The notes beneath the pieces were generated by a model. The model was not told where the DNA came from and did no database searches. It worked only from the letters and a program-made list of their open reading frames with translations. From Amphibacillus sediminis NBRC 103570 (GTDB lineage: Bacteria; Bacillota; Bacilli; Bacillales; Amphibacillaceae), in contig NZ_BCQW01000019.1 of NCBI RefSeq assembly GCF_001552275.1, positions 1 to 64,000 on the forward strand: a stretch of DNA of 64,000 nt. Direction: 5' to 3'. A program made the position numbers and the translations under genes. Shown piece after piece: positions 1-9,459 of this stretch (the first letter of the stretch is position 1; each line of letters begins with the position of its first letter).

Positions 1-81
1 CAAACTGGAAGTTCCGTTTGCTTTTATTGTCTTATTGAACTAACGCAACCCGTTAGTTTAAGTATTTTTCTTCACAAGTAG

Positions 82-348
82 TTATTCTTTCTGTGCCTGT
101 TTAGGATAAACTAAAACATTATCAATAAAAATTCTACAATTTATAGTAAAAAAACCTCCAAGGCTTACTTTAATACTTTTAGTAACATCATGACTGCTTT
201 TTAAGATACCAGTCAAAGCAGCTCTAAGTCCAAAACCAATATTTTCGTCTTGTAACTTGCCATCAACATAGAGCTTTTCACCATTAAACCAAGTATTTAC
301 TACTTGTATTTGGTGTCCTTCATATGTAACTTCAAATACTTTTTTCAT
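82..348 (-). CDS. conserved small hypothetical protein
   Basis: An 88-residue protein rich in beta-strand-like segments, with the conserved-looking stretches NTWFNGEKLYVDGKLQDEN and SLGGFFTINCRIFIDNVLV. I have a recollection of similar small proteins in Bacillaceae but can name no function. The ATG at 348 was chosen over a start at 369 because GGGAGGAA lies nine bases ahead of it on the minus strand. There is no signal peptide or membrane segment. It stands alone beside eroded sequence, with no operon partner visible. A short inverted repeat (AACTAACG/CGTTAGTT, 39-59) lies just beyond its stop codon and could serve as a weak terminator. Confidence 0.6.
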   Translation of the reverse strand: MKKVFEVTYEGHQIQVVNTWFNGEKLYVDGKLQDENIGFGLRAALTGILKSSHDVTKSIKVSLGGFFTINCRIFIDNVLVYPKQAQKE

Positions 349-685
349 TTTAAAATTCCTCCCATACAAAGTTATGAATACAAATTAGAAACAAAATAAG
401 TATTTGACTAAACTTCCCCGTTAGTTGAATAAAGAAATAGCCTTTATACCGTAAACTTAGATAATCTAATTGTATCATAAGTTTCTATATTTGGAATTAA
501 ATCCCCTTTTTTATTTAAAACCGATCCATCCAAACTAACCTCATTTTCTGTTAATAAAATATAAATGGTTTATAAAAATATTTAGCATAGCAAATAAAAA
601 GGTATTAATGATCTGGGTATTGAAGATAGTAATAGGCTAGATTTTTTTGTCAATATAAGAAGGTATTTCTAACTAACACAATAGA
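349..685. other. AT-rich intergenic gap
   Basis: No gene, RNA or convincing repeat is seen here. The stretch is AT-rich and has scattered stop codons in all frames. It ends where a repeat C-like segment begins next to the murE remnant. Confidence 0.4.
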
Positions 686-758
686 GATTGTTCAAAAATG
701 GTCAAATCATTAGTCATAAGCATCGCATCTTATTATTGGTTTGCATTTTGAGACATAT
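686..758 (+). repeat. repeat family C, partial copy
   Basis: The stretch ATTAGTCATAAGCATCGCATC followed by a TTATTATTGG and TTTGCATTTTGAG segment resembles the left part of the 156-bp unit at 30458 (GAATGATAAGCGTCGCATCTCATTGTTGGCTCG). It directly abuts the broken end of the murE remnant, so the apparent N-terminus of that open frame is repeat sequence and not MurE. Confidence 0.5.
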
Positions 759-1371
759 TGATGTCCATTTAAACTTATTAGGTTATTTCAATGTCTACAA
801 TGCTTTAGCAGCTATAGCAACTGCTTTGGCTGAGGGCGTAACTCTTGAAAATAACAAAAAGAGTCTTGCGACAATGGAAGGTGTATCGGGGAGAATGGAA
901 TTGGTTAGTGGTGAACAAGATTTTCAAGTAATAGTGGATTATGCCCATACTCCTGATGCACTAAAAAAAGTATTAAAAACCATTAAGGAATTTGCAAAAG
1001 GTAAGATAATTACTGTATTTGGCTGTGGAGGTTCAAGAGATATTAGTAAAAGGAAGGTTATGGGCGGTATCGCAAGTCACTTAAGCGATTACATGTTTAT
1101 AACTTCTGATAATCCAAGAAAAGAGGATCCGATTAAGATTATAAAAGATATTGAAGTTGGAATTGGCAATGGCTTTGTAGACTATAGACTTATTGTTGAT
1201 CGAGAAGAGGCGATAGAAAAAGCTATCGATCTAGCAAGCCCAGAAGATATTGTTTTGATAGCCGGGAAAGGACACGAAAACTATCAAATTTTAAGTGATA
1301 AGACTATTATTTTTGATGATAGGGAAGTAGCAAGAAAGAAAATAATAAAAAAAATAAACGCTAATCACTAA
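759..1371 (+). pseudogene. murE: 5'-truncated murE remnant (C-terminal Mur ligase region)
   Basis: The open frame encodes only the C-terminal half of UDP-N-acetylmuramyl-tripeptide synthetase, which adds diaminopimelate to UDP-MurNAc-Ala-Glu. Recognisable parts are GYFNVYNALAA near the start, SGRMELV, DYAHTPDAL, VFGCGGSRD, the substrate-recognition motif DNPR (as in meso-DAP enzymes) and AGKGHENYQ near the end. MurE is normally about 490 residues; roughly the first 300, including the UDP-binding domain and the ATP P-loop, are missing. The longest open frame begins at 688, but its first 25 residues come from a repeat C-like segment. Without the ATPase centre it cannot work as MurE. No murF or mraY lies nearby, so this is a stranded duplicate fragment rather than the cell's only murE. 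Confidence 0.8.
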
Positions 1372-1720
1372 AATTCGGGAAAAGAGAATTACAAATGGTA
1401 ATACTATGTATTTTTTTGAGAATTAACCAAATTAATTGAAAATAAAACGCAATAAATATACACTGTGAAATAACATCAAGAGATTTATTCTATTTAATTT
1501 ACAAGGAAGAAAATTGGTAACATATTAAGCAACTTCTTTAAGAAACCTTAAGGAGGAGGGTATTTTATAACAAAAAATATCTTTAGAATTTTTTTATGGC
1601 GGCTGCATTTTTGTTAATCCCGGGTTTAAAGTGAATGCTCAATAGAATATAGCAGTTTTTAAAACAAAAGAAAATATAATACAATACTTTGTCGAGAACC
1701 CCAATTTAGAGGAGATAATA
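1372..1720. other. gap with possible decayed exported-protein start
   Basis: A strong ribosome-binding-like run (AAGGAGGAGGG, 1549-1559) is followed by sequence that, read with a stop and a frame change, gives KKYL..FFMAAAFLLIPG and then VNAQ, like a broken signal peptide. No open frame follows. I see nothing else in this gap. Confidence 0.3.
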
Positions 1721-2266
1721 ATGAAAAAGAAAATATTTATTATTTTAGCCATTGCTTTAATTGTAATCGTATCCATTAAAATATTTTCAGGAGAAAGGAA
1801 TATTGAAAAATTACTTGAAAATCCCTCATCTTCTATGATTAATATTCTTCATAAAATTGAAACTAACGATAACTTAATTGTGTTTTATCAGCAATTTGAA
1901 AATAAAGATTTATCTGTTGCATGGATTGAAAAAAAAATCTTCGGCTATAAACTAGTTAATTCTATGGTTCAAGGAGAAATAGATTATACTTTAGATCGAA
2001 ATGGTTTGACTATTTCAAATTCTCCAATTGAAAATAAAAATTTTTTTCCAATTATATTTGGCCTTATTGGCGATTCTAATATTAAAAATATAAAAGTTAT
2101 CGATTCCATTAACGAAATTACTAAAGATGCAACCATTATTGACAATGATACTTACCGTCTCTGGTATATTGATTCATCGGTATTTTATGACTTGAAATCC
2201 CGAATAACCATCTCTGTAATTTCAAATAATGGAGAAGTGATGAAAGAATTTGAAGATAGTTTTTAA
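1721..2266 (+). CDS. membrane-anchored hypothetical protein
   Basis: A 181-residue protein with a positively charged start (MKKK) and one hydrophobic segment at about residues 5-23, followed by a charged, mostly polar extracytoplasmic part. There is no lipobox cysteine, so it is either anchored by this segment or cleaved as a signal peptide. GAGGAG sits ten bases before the ATG, which supports the start. The rest has no motif I recognise. The gene stands alone between the murE remnant and a non-coding gap. AT content is high and the neighbourhood is eroded, so it may be a recently acquired or decaying accessory gene. A secreted product is inference from the N-terminus alone. Confidence 0.5.
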   Translation: MKKKIFIILAIALIVIVSIKIFSGERNIEKLLENPSSSMINILHKIETNDNLIVFYQQFENKDLSVAWIEKKIFGYKLVNSMVQGEIDYTLDRNGLTISNSPIENKNFFPIIFGLIGDSNIKNIKVIDSINEITKDATIIDNDTYRLWYIDSSVFYDLKSRITISVISNNGEVMKEFEDSF

Positions 2267-2702
2267 TTATGGCATCAAAGCTGTCGGCGATAGGAATGTT
2301 CATGAAAAGATGTTGGAGCAAAGTGTTTATCAAAACCAATTACTGTCCTAAATAATAAACCATTCCAAATACTTCGAATAATGGTATCTTGAGTTAAGAC
2401 ATGTTCCATCGAACCTTTAAGCAAAACTATAGTATATAAAAGGAAGAGTTAGCAAATCGAACACCTGCTATTCCGATAAAGACTACATCAGTACACCAAA
2501 TGGATAAGGAAATAAATGAATGAAGTATTCCAAGTCATGTCATGTGAAGCATACTTTACAGGCCATGCGTCTACAAACAATTCCTTTGCCATACACTTAG
2601 AAAATAGCTATATCTATCTAAGTTTGATTTCATTCTTTAATTAATTTAACTTAGATGATAAAATAAAAGTCTGGATAGTAATTGACTGACGGAGGTAACA
2701 TC
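2267..2702. other. non-coding gap upstream of ROK regulator, possible coding debris
   Basis: Directly after the previous stop codon a short frame reads NYGIKAVGDRNVHEKMLEQS and stops at about 2350, looking like the tail of a lost gene. Another short frame at 2517-2642 begins MNEVFQVMSCEAYF. Neither has a ribosome binding site that convinces me. The AT-rich run TTTAATTAATTTAACTTA at 2638-2655 may be part of the ROK gene promoter or an operator. Confidence 0.3.
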
Positions 2703-3905
2703 ATGCAACGCGGAAGCTTTCAAGCTATGAAATCTTTGAATAAATCAATCATTTTAACTAAAATATTGAATAATGGCCCTATTTCACGTGCCCAAATAGC
2801 AAAGGAAACAGAATTAACCCCTCCTACTGTAGGGTCGTTAGTGAAAGAGTTAATTGAACAAGGTATTGTGAAAGAAAGCACACAAGGTGTTTCTAAAGGC
2901 GGCCGTAAACCAACCATGCTAGTTATTGATCAACAAGCTTTTTATATGATAGGTATTGATGCTGGGCCAAGCAAAATTTCTGCCATTTTAACCGATTTGG
3001 CAGGAAGAGTCCTCATGAATTTAGAGCAGCCGCTCTCCACTCCTATTACAGAAACGCAATTCACTCAACAATTAATAGGAATAACCGAACAGATGTTATC
3101 CCATAATCAAGCACATCAGGATGATATTATTGGAATAGGTGTCGCTATGCATGGAGTCGTCAACGCAGAGCTAGGCCAAGCTTTGTATGCGCCTAACCTA
3201 AATTTACGTGATATGCCGATCGGTGAAACACTGTCAGCACATTTCCCCTATTTAGTTAAAGTTGAAAATGATGCACGAGCATTAGCGTTAGCAGAATCAT
3301 GGTTTGGAGACGGGAAAGGATTTGAACGGTTAGTTACCTTAAACATTGGAACTGGTGTAGGGGCAGGAGTTACGATAGATGGTGAACTTTATCGCGGTGA
3401 GTCACATATTGCTGGTGAGGTAGGTCATATGACGATAGATATAAATGGCGAAACATGTACTTGTGGGAACCAAGGCTGTCTACAAACAATGGTTTCTGGT
3501 CCTGCCATTGCACGTCGAATTGATAAATTAATTAAGACAGGGACAGAAACAAGCTTAAAAGGTCAAACTGAAATAACAGCATTTGATGTTTTTAAAGCAG
3601 CAGAAGCTGGTGACGAGTTAGCAGAGCAGGTTTTGGTTGATACCGGTGTTTATCTTGGTATTGGCTTAACCAATCTAATTCATACGCTAAACCCGAGTAA
3701 GATTATTTTAACAGGTGGTGTAGCTAAGGCTGGTAAGTATTTATTACCGGCTGTTAAACAAACCGTAGCAAAACGGGCGTTAACCCAATCAGCTAAAACG
3801 ACCTCTATTTCCTTATCTAAGCTTGGGGATCATGCTACAGCTTTAGGTGCTGTCGCATTGATCTTGGTTGAACTATTTTCTAAAAATGGTGAAATGACTA
3901 TTTAA
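2703..3905 (+). CDS. ROK-family transcriptional regulator (NagC/XylR type), probable galactose regulator
   Basis: A 400-residue repressor-type ROK protein. Residues about 10-75 form a winged helix-turn-helix (ISRAQIAKETELTPPTVGSLVKEL with the wing SKGGRKP). The sugar-binding ROK domain follows, with the glycine-rich NIGTGVGAG, the HIAGEVGH motif and the cysteine cluster CTCGNQGC that binds zinc in this family. ATG at 2703 was chosen because GGAGG lies at 2691-2695; an upstream TTG in frame has no such site. The gene faces galM across a repeat-filled gap and is the only regulator next to the gal operon, so control of gal genes is likely by context. A kinase role is unlikely because it carries a DNA-binding domain. 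A xylose or glucose-responsive role cannot be excluded. Confidence 0.85.
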   Translation: MQRGSFQAMKSLNKSIILTKILNNGPISRAQIAKETELTPPTVGSLVKELIEQGIVKESTQGVSKGGRKPTMLVIDQQAFYMIGIDAGPSKISAILTDLAGRVLMNLEQPLSTPITETQFTQQLIGITEQMLSHNQAHQDDIIGIGVAMHGVVNAELGQALYAPNLNLRDMPIGETLSAHFPYLVKVENDARALALAESWFGDGKGFERLVTLNIGTGVGAGVTIDGELYRGESHIAGEVGHMTIDINGETCTCGNQGCLQTMVSGPAIARRIDKLIKTGTETSLKGQTEITAFDVFKAAEAGDELAEQVLVDTGVYLGIGLTNLIHTLNPSKIILTGGVAKAGKYLLPAVKQTVAKRALTQSAKTTSISLSKLGDHATALGAVALILVELFSKNGEMTI

Positions 3906-3964
3906 CTTTAATTAGCAGAAGCTCCCACTGCTAAAGTGGTGAGATCAATATCTATTTGTGTCTT

Positions 3965-4200
3965 TTATTGCAGTTTAACTGGCTGGGGCTGCGATTACTC
4001 GCCCCATCGAAGGGCTTTTGTAAGACTCCCGCTACAAGAAATAAGGGAACACGTCATGTCTAAGTGGGAGGTCCAACAGCCATAACGGCCCGATTGGTTC
4101 AACTAACGTTCAGTAGGGGAGAGAGGAAGCCGAATAAGTCAACATCTGCACGAGCACATCTTATGACTCGAAACTCCCACTGAACGAAGTTTCACTTTAT
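3965..4200 (+). repeat. repeat family A, copy A1
   Basis: Near full-length copy (about 235 bp). The left edge is TTTATTGCAGTTTAACTGG and the right edge CGAAGTTTCACTTTAT. Internal parts include the GGGGC...GCCCC hairpin, AAGAAATAAGGGAACACGTC, TTCAACTAACGTTCAG and TCCCACTGAACGAAG, which pairs with the CGTTCAGTAGGGGA segment. It lies between the convergent ROK gene and galM and has no open frame of note. Confidence 0.85.
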
Positions 4201-4325
4201 CCAATGGGGTTCAAACCTCGGCAGCATCAAGTTAAACACAGCTTCAGAGGACAGCTTCGAGCATAGCTCGATAAAATTTGGGCGCAAATAACCCAAGGTG
4301 CATTTGCTTGGTTAAGCAAAGGATT
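4201..4325 (+). repeat. repeat family B, partial copy
   Basis: Directly follows A1. It shows ATCAAGTTAAAC, the hairpin CGAGCATAGCTCG with ATAAAATTTGGGCGCAA, and the end CCAAGGTGCATTTG, all hallmarks of family B. The left third of the element is missing or replaced by A1. Confidence 0.6.
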
Positions 4326-4456
4326 AATTTGCTAAGGTCAGTCATGAAAATGGGAGGTTAGCCGCTTAGAGGTCCTAGGCAGATCGGGAAAACGTTCCAA
4401 TCTAACAGGTCAAGGATTGCTGAGTGAACAGCTCAAAATGTACAGATCTATTAGAA

Positions 4457-4497
4457 AATGGGCATATGGCTTATTGGCCATGTGCCCATTTTTTTAG
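4457..4497 (+). terminator. Rho-independent terminator
   Basis: ATGGGCATATGGC and GCCATGTGCCCAT form a stem with one mismatch around a short loop, followed by seven T residues. It lies in the convergent space between the ROK gene and galM and is best oriented for + strand transcripts. Confidence 0.75.
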
Positions 4498-4549
4498 TCC
4501 AAGTTTGTTTACTACGCCTGTAGTCGCTAAATGTTCACTAAGACAAACT

Positions 4550-5593
4550 TCAAATCGTTTTAAAGGAAAAGGTTGTCGACTGGCGATACAACTCATCTGC
4601 TGGTAAATAAATACTTGGGAAGCCAGTATGCTCAAGGGATGCTGGTGAGCTTTGCGTTTCTAAGCATACACCTAAATACTTCTCAGACTGACGTTCCTTT
4701 AATGCTAATGTGTGATCAAGTCCGTTAGATGTGTACATCACCATACCTGGTTGATCGGTTTTAACCGTCAACATCCGACCACTAATCGGTTCTGTCACCA
4801 CGACCTGTTCTTCATTTTGGTGGTCGAAGATAAAGAAATGATCATAACCATTTTTGGCATAAATATTTTGCTGGTCTGTCGAGTCAACACCATCAACGAT
4901 TTTTCTTCCGTTTCTAAAGTCAAATACGGTGTTCGTTACAGATAAGATTTTTCCTGTTGGGATAAGGTCATGATCAAGCTCAACAAATTGACTTGAATCC
5001 ATCTTTACTTCATGGTTTAAAATATTATCCTTTAAGTCTCCAGATAAATTAAAGTAGGAATGGTTGGTTAGTGTGAGCACAGTATCTTGGTCAGAAACGG
5101 CTTCATAGTCGATCATAAACTGGTTATCATTGGTTAGCCTATAGCAAACCTTAAGCTTTACTGTACCTGGATAACCACCTTCCCCATCATTACTCGTATG
5201 AGATAAAATCGCGCCAGCACTCGTAGCTGTGTCAAATAATTCAACTTGCCACACAACCTTGTCAAGTCCAGCAGGACCACCGTGAAGATGGTTCTCTCCT
5301 TCATTTTTCGGGAGCTGGCAGGATTGACCATTAAGCATAAAGTGTCCTTGTTGAATCCGTCCAGCAACACGTCCAATCAAAGCCCCGAAGTAATTCTCGT
5401 TATTTAAATAGTCTTGATAGTTATCAAAACCAATCACGACATTTTCAAAGTGATTATCTCGGTCTGGAGCGGTAATCGTTGTAATAATCCCACCATAATT
5501 TAAAAATTTAACGGTCATGCCATGATCATTAATTAAGCTATATTCAGTCCAATCTGTTCCTACTCCTTTTATTGGGTTTGAGCTAGTTTGCAT
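4550..5593 (-). CDS. galM: aldose 1-epimerase (galactose mutarotase)
   Basis: Interconverts alpha and beta anomers of galactose so that GalK receives its alpha-D-galactose substrate; cytoplasmic. The 347-residue length is typical. Visible active-site elements are NHLHGG at 101-106, NHSYFNL at 177-183 (catalytic acid His), and a glutamate in GVCLETQ at 312 (catalytic base). The start at 5593 is supported by GGAGG ahead of it. It is the last gene of the galK-galE-galT-galM operon, 18 bases after galT, completing the Leloir pathway. No terminator is strong on the minus strand immediately after it; the hairpin near 4457 may serve. Confidence 0.95.
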   Translation of the reverse strand: MQTSSNPIKGVGTDWTEYSLINDHGMTVKFLNYGGIITTITAPDRDNHFENVVIGFDNYQDYLNNENYFGALIGRVAGRIQQGHFMLNGQSCQLPKNEGENHLHGGPAGLDKVVWQVELFDTATSAGAILSHTSNDGEGGYPGTVKLKVCYRLTNDNQFMIDYEAVSDQDTVLTLTNHSYFNLSGDLKDNILNHEVKMDSSQFVELDHDLIPTGKILSVTNTVFDFRNGRKIVDGVDSTDQQNIYAKNGYDHFFIFDHQNEEQVVVTEPISGRMLTVKTDQPGMVMYTSNGLDHTLALKERQSEKYLGVCLETQSSPASLEHTGFPSIYLPADELYRQSTTFSFKTI

Positions 5594-5611
5594 GCTGATG
5601 TCCTCCTATTG

Positions 5612-7099
5612 CTATGAATTGAGTGTTTTGAGAAAACGCTTAAATGCTTCTCTTCCTATTGTATTCGTCTTAAAGACTCCAGAATCCTCTAAAACTTTGA
5701 CAAATTTCTCAGCTAACGCTTGCTCAATAATATGATCAATGTTCTGTTGATTGACATTTGAATAGGTTTGTTTTAACTGCATGGCCCATTGTTGATGATA
5801 ATCTTTAACAGAGTTGGATTGACCAAGTAAATAATTCTTAACTTGATCAAGCTCAGTACGTAATCGTGGTGGTAATACAGCAAGACCCATCACCTCAATC
5901 AACCCAATATTCTCTTTCTTGATATGGTGGACATCCTGATGCGGATGAAAAAGACCATCAGGATATTCAGCTGTTGTCCGGTTATTACGAAGGACCAAAT
6001 CAAGCTCAAATACGCCCTGATTTTGCCGTGCTATCGGCGTAATGGTATTATGTGGACGTCCTTCAGTATAGGCGATAAGATCAACACGTTCATCACTATA
6101 ATTGCGCCAGGCGGTTAAAATATGATCACCAGCATGAACAAGTTGGTCTGGATCTTGATGGCGTAATCGAATAACAGACATTGGCCAATTAAGTACGCTA
6201 GCTCTTATTTCAGGAAATGGGTCTAGCGTAAAATGAAAGGCATCTTCAGCTACAGTCATCGCAAACGTATAGTGTCCAGCCTGATAATGATCATGACTTA
6301 ATATACTTCCACCTACTATCGGTAAATCTGCATTAGATCCTATAAAATAATGTGGAAATTGCTGAACAAAATCGAGCAAACGAGCAAAGGTGTATTTGGA
6401 AATGACCATGGGTCTATGCTCCTTAGCCAAAACAATACTATGCTCATTGTAGTAGACATAAGGAGAGTATTGGAAGAACCATGATTCCCCTGCTAATGTT
6501 AAATCAATGATGCGATGATTGGAGCGAGCCGGATGTCCAGTTCGTCCCATATAACCTTCATTTTCGATACAAAGTAAGCAGGTTGGATACTGAACATCAT
6601 GCTTCATTTCACGTTCACGCTTAATCTGTTCAGGATCTTTTTCTGGTTTAGATAGATTGATGGTAATATCCATTTCACCGTAGCTTGTGTTTGTTTTGTA
6701 ATGAATGTTCTTGGCAATACGTTCTGTTTGAATATAGTTACTAACTTGACTAAGCTGATAAAAATAATCGGTTGCTTTTGTCGGATCAACTTGGTATAGC
6801 TGTTTAAAGTGATGGTTGATCTCAGAAGGCTTTGGCAAAAATACATTCATTAGTTGGGCGTCAAGCTGCTCTCGCTCGTCTAATGCACCGCCAATCACTC
6901 CTCTTTTTACCGCATTGTCAATAAGCTGATTGAGTAAATGAGGAATCGTAGCATTCTCTTCTAAAACAGGGGAGTTGGTAAATGCATCTAGTTTGAGTAA
7001 ACCTAGAATTTGATTGCGAGCATAAATGCGATCGCGTTCTTCAATTAGTCCTGCCTCAATGACTTTGTCGATGAGCAGTTCTATGATTTGTTCTGGCAT
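5612..7099 (-). CDS. galT: galactose-1-phosphate uridylyltransferase (Firmicute type)
   Basis: Transfers UMP between UDP-glucose and galactose-1-phosphate, giving UDP-galactose and glucose-1-phosphate. The 495-residue size and motifs such as NEGYMGRTGHPARSNHRI, SHDHYQAGHYTF and YTEGRPHNTITPIAR match the Firmicute-type GalT, which differs from the shorter E. coli enzyme. An upstream in-frame start at 7150 lies inside galE; ATG 7099 is chosen because GGAGGAG precedes it and it begins one base after the galE stop. Third gene of the gal operon, likely translationally coupled to galE. Confidence 0.95.
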   Translation of the reverse strand: MPEQIIELLIDKVIEAGLIEERDRIYARNQILGLLKLDAFTNSPVLEENATIPHLLNQLIDNAVKRGVIGGALDEREQLDAQLMNVFLPKPSEINHHFKQLYQVDPTKATDYFYQLSQVSNYIQTERIAKNIHYKTNTSYGEMDITINLSKPEKDPEQIKREREMKHDVQYPTCLLCIENEGYMGRTGHPARSNHRIIDLTLAGESWFFQYSPYVYYNEHSIVLAKEHRPMVISKYTFARLLDFVQQFPHYFIGSNADLPIVGGSILSHDHYQAGHYTFAMTVAEDAFHFTLDPFPEIRASVLNWPMSVIRLRHQDPDQLVHAGDHILTAWRNYSDERVDLIAYTEGRPHNTITPIARQNQGVFELDLVLRNNRTTAEYPDGLFHPHQDVHHIKKENIGLIEVMGLAVLPPRLRTELDQVKNYLLGQSNSVKDYHQQWAMQLKQTYSNVNQQNIDHIIEQALAEKFVKVLEDSGVFKTNTIGREAFKRFLKTLNS

Positions 7100-7100
7100 T

Positions 7101-8093
7101 CTACTCCTCCTCATAGCCATTCGGATTTTGCTGATGCCAACGCCAAGCATCTGTTAGGATGCGATGAATTTCTGTTCGTTTAGGTTGCCAGCCTAAGATG
7201 TCCTTGGCTTTACTAGATGAAGCAATTAATGTACTTGGATCACCAGCTCGTCGTGCTCCATATTGTTCTGGGATTGGGTGGCCTGTAACCTTTCGAGCCG
7301 CATCAACAATTTCTTTAACTGAGAAACCTTGTGAGCTACCAAGATTAAAAATATTATTTTCTCCACCCTTACTCAAATATTCAACAGCACATATATGAGC
7401 ATCGATTAAATCCTCTACATGAATATAATCACGAATACACGTCCCATCAGCAGTTGGGTAATCATCACCAAAAATCGTAATAAATTCGCGTTGTCCTAGA
7501 GCAACCTGTAAGACAATCGGGATAAGATGGGTTTCGGGATCATGGTCTTCTCCAATCTTAGCATCTGAACGGGCTCCAGCTACATTAAAGTAGCGTAACG
7601 AAACATAGCGGATTCCATATGCTTGCGAACACCAATGCATCATTTTTTCCATCGCTAGTTTCGTCTCACCATAGGTGCTTGTAGGTCTGTTTGCCATCTC
7701 TTCAGTGATAGGAACGGCCTCTGGTTCTCCATAAGTTGCAGCGGTTGAAGAAAAGACAATATCTCGAACTTGATGCTCTTGCATCGCCTGTAAGATAACT
7801 TGTGTCCCGTATACATTATTATCAAAATACTTTAACGGATTCTCCATAGATTCACCAACAACGGACTTAGCTGCAAAATGGATTACCGCATCAATTGGCT
7901 CCTGTTTAAACACTTGACGCATAAACGTTAAATCACGTATGTCACCATCATAAAATTTAGCGCTAGGGTGGACAGCTTGACGATGCCCAGTTGATAAATT
8001 ATCAACGACGATTACATGATAACCTTGTTCAATTAATTGAAAGACAGCATGGGAACCGATATAGCCAGCGCCACCTAATACTAAAATATTCAT
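7101..8093 (-). CDS. galE: UDP-glucose 4-epimerase
   Basis: Interconverts UDP-galactose and UDP-glucose with bound NAD. A short-chain dehydrogenase-like protein of 330 residues with the Rossmann motif GGAGYIGSH near residues 7-15, the catalytic pair in STYGETK (Tyr and Lys near 141 and 145) and [13 protein letters not shown] 8093 is preferred to the TTG at 8096 because GGAGG lies seven bases before it. Second gene of the operon, 13 bases after galK and one base before galT. Besides galactose breakdown, it may supply UDP-galactose for envelope sugars. Confidence 0.95.
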   Translation of the reverse strand: MNILVLGGAGYIGSHAVFQLIEQGYHVIVVDNLSTGHRQAVHPSAKFYDGDIRDLTFMRQVFKQEPIDAVIHFAAKSVVGESMENPLKYFDNNVYGTQVILQAMQEHQVRDIVFSSTAATYGEPEAVPITEEMANRPTSTYGETKLAMEKMMHWCSQAYGIRYVSLRYFNVAGARSDAKIGEDHDPETHLIPIVLQVALGQREFITIFGDDYPTADGTCIRDYIHVEDLIDAHICAVEYLSKGGENNIFNLGSSQGFSVKEIVDAARKVTGHPIPEQYGARRAGDPSTLIASSSKAKDILGWQPKRTEIHRILTDAWRWHQQNPNGYEEE

Positions 8094-8106
8094 CAAACAT
8101 CCTCCT

Positions 8107-9276
8107 TTAAATTAATTCTTTTGCACCATCACCAATGGTAGCTTGATAGAAAGTAGGCGAGTAGCCTATTCGTCTTTTATAAGCATCTTCAACATTAACT
8201 TTGAAATCGTCAACCTTGGATTGGTTAACTAAAGCAATGGCACAGCCACCGAAGCCAGCTCCTGTCATTCTTGCGCCTAATACACCTGACTGATCCCATG
8301 CTGATTCGACTAATGTATCAAGTTCAATACCTGTTACCTCATAATCATGCTGTAAGGAGAGGTGTGATTGATTAAGTAAGAGACCAAAATTAGTCAAATC
8401 GCCTTGCTCTAATTTTGTCAAAGCCTCTTTTGTCCGTTGATTTTCATAAACTGCATGTTTGGCGCGCTTTTGATCAACCGTATGCTTAATTAAGTCTTTA
8501 TGGGCTTCAAACATCTCAATCGTCATTTCGCCAAGACTATTAATCGGGAGCTCTTTCTGCAAGTCTTGCAATGCCCTTGCACACTCATTCCACCGCTCAT
8601 TGTATTTGGATTCAGTTAGTTCGCGTCTTTTATTTGTATTCATTATCATTATCACATAGTCATCAAGCTTGATGGGTGCATATTGATACTCTAAAGTCTG
8701 GCAATCTAAAAGAATCGCATGATCTTTTTTGCCCATACCAATTGCAAACTGATCCATAATTCCACTGTTTACCCCAATATAATCATTTTCTACCTTCTGC
8801 CCTAATTTTACCATATCAATCCGATCGATAGAGAGGTTAAAGATGGATTCAATAGCTACGCCAGTGACTAGCTCAATGGAGGCTGAGGAGGAAAGACCAG
8901 CGCCATGTGGAATATTACCATAAAATAAAATATCAAAGCCGTGATCAATTGGGTAACCGGTCTCAATAAAAGCCTTGATCATACCTTTAGGATAATTAGC
9001 CCAATCATCTCTCTTAGCATAGCTAAGCTGGTCAAGGCTAACCGTTATGATTCCCTGATCTTCAAAGTTCATCGAATAAAAGCGTAGGTGACGATCGTTT
9101 CGCTTAGCGACTATGGCGTATGTTCCAAATGAAAGAGAGGCAGGGAAGACATATCCACCATTATAATCTGTATGCTCGCCGATCAAGTTGATACGTCCGG
9201 GAGCAAAAAAATGGCGTGTTTCTTGGTTGGTTTGAAAGATATCGTGAAATGTATTGATTAACCTTTCCATCTGCAT
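8107..9276 (-). CDS. galK: galactokinase
   Basis: Phosphorylates alpha-D-galactose at C1 with ATP. A GHMP kinase of about 389 residues with the galactokinase signature [15 protein letters not shown] close to the N-terminus, the ATP loop [11 protein letters not shown], and GAGFGGCA near the C-terminus. Three starts compete: GTG 9288 overlaps the AAAGGTG ribosome site, whereas ATG 9276 sits eleven bases after it and ATG 9270 further; 9276 is chosen. First gene of the gal operon. The AT-rich segment upstream (9302-9325, TTAATTAAATTAATTTATTAA) is a candidate operator region. Confidence 0.93.
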   Translation of the reverse strand: MQMERLINTFHDIFQTNQETRHFFAPGRINLIGEHTDYNGGYVFPASLSFGTYAIVAKRNDRHLRFYSMNFEDQGIITVSLDQLSYAKRDDWANYPKGMIKAFIETGYPIDHGFDILFYGNIPHGAGLSSSASIELVTGVAIESIFNLSIDRIDMVKLGQKVENDYIGVNSGIMDQFAIGMGKKDHAILLDCQTLEYQYAPIKLDDYVIMIMNTNKRRELTESKYNERWNECARALQDLQKELPINSLGEMTIEMFEAHKDLIKHTVDQKRAKHAVYENQRTKEALTKLEQGDLTNFGLLLNQSHLSLQHDYEVTGIELDTLVESAWDQSGVLGARMTGAGFGGCAIALVNQSKVDDFKVNVEDAYKRRIGYSPTFYQATIGDGAKELI

Positions 9277-9459
9277 TAAAGTTGTCACACCTTTCTAAAT
9301 CACTTAATTAAATTAATTTATTAACTAACCTTATCTTATCATGGATGACATCTTCGGGCAACAGAGATTTTTGAAAATGGCAGATAAGTCTAATCTGCAG
9401 ATTTTTCTGACAGTATATGCTATACTAACGACACAAATGGGAAGAAAGGATGAAACAGA

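Noticed and set aside
3965-4200. Repeat A as a cis-acting riboswitch for the adjacent gene
   Set aside because: Copies lie between convergent and divergent genes, upstream and downstream alike, with orientation independent of genes of unrelated function.
4424-4606. 60-codon frame on the + strand
   Set aside because: It spans a terminator hairpin and the 3' end of galM on the other strand, and has no ribosome binding site.
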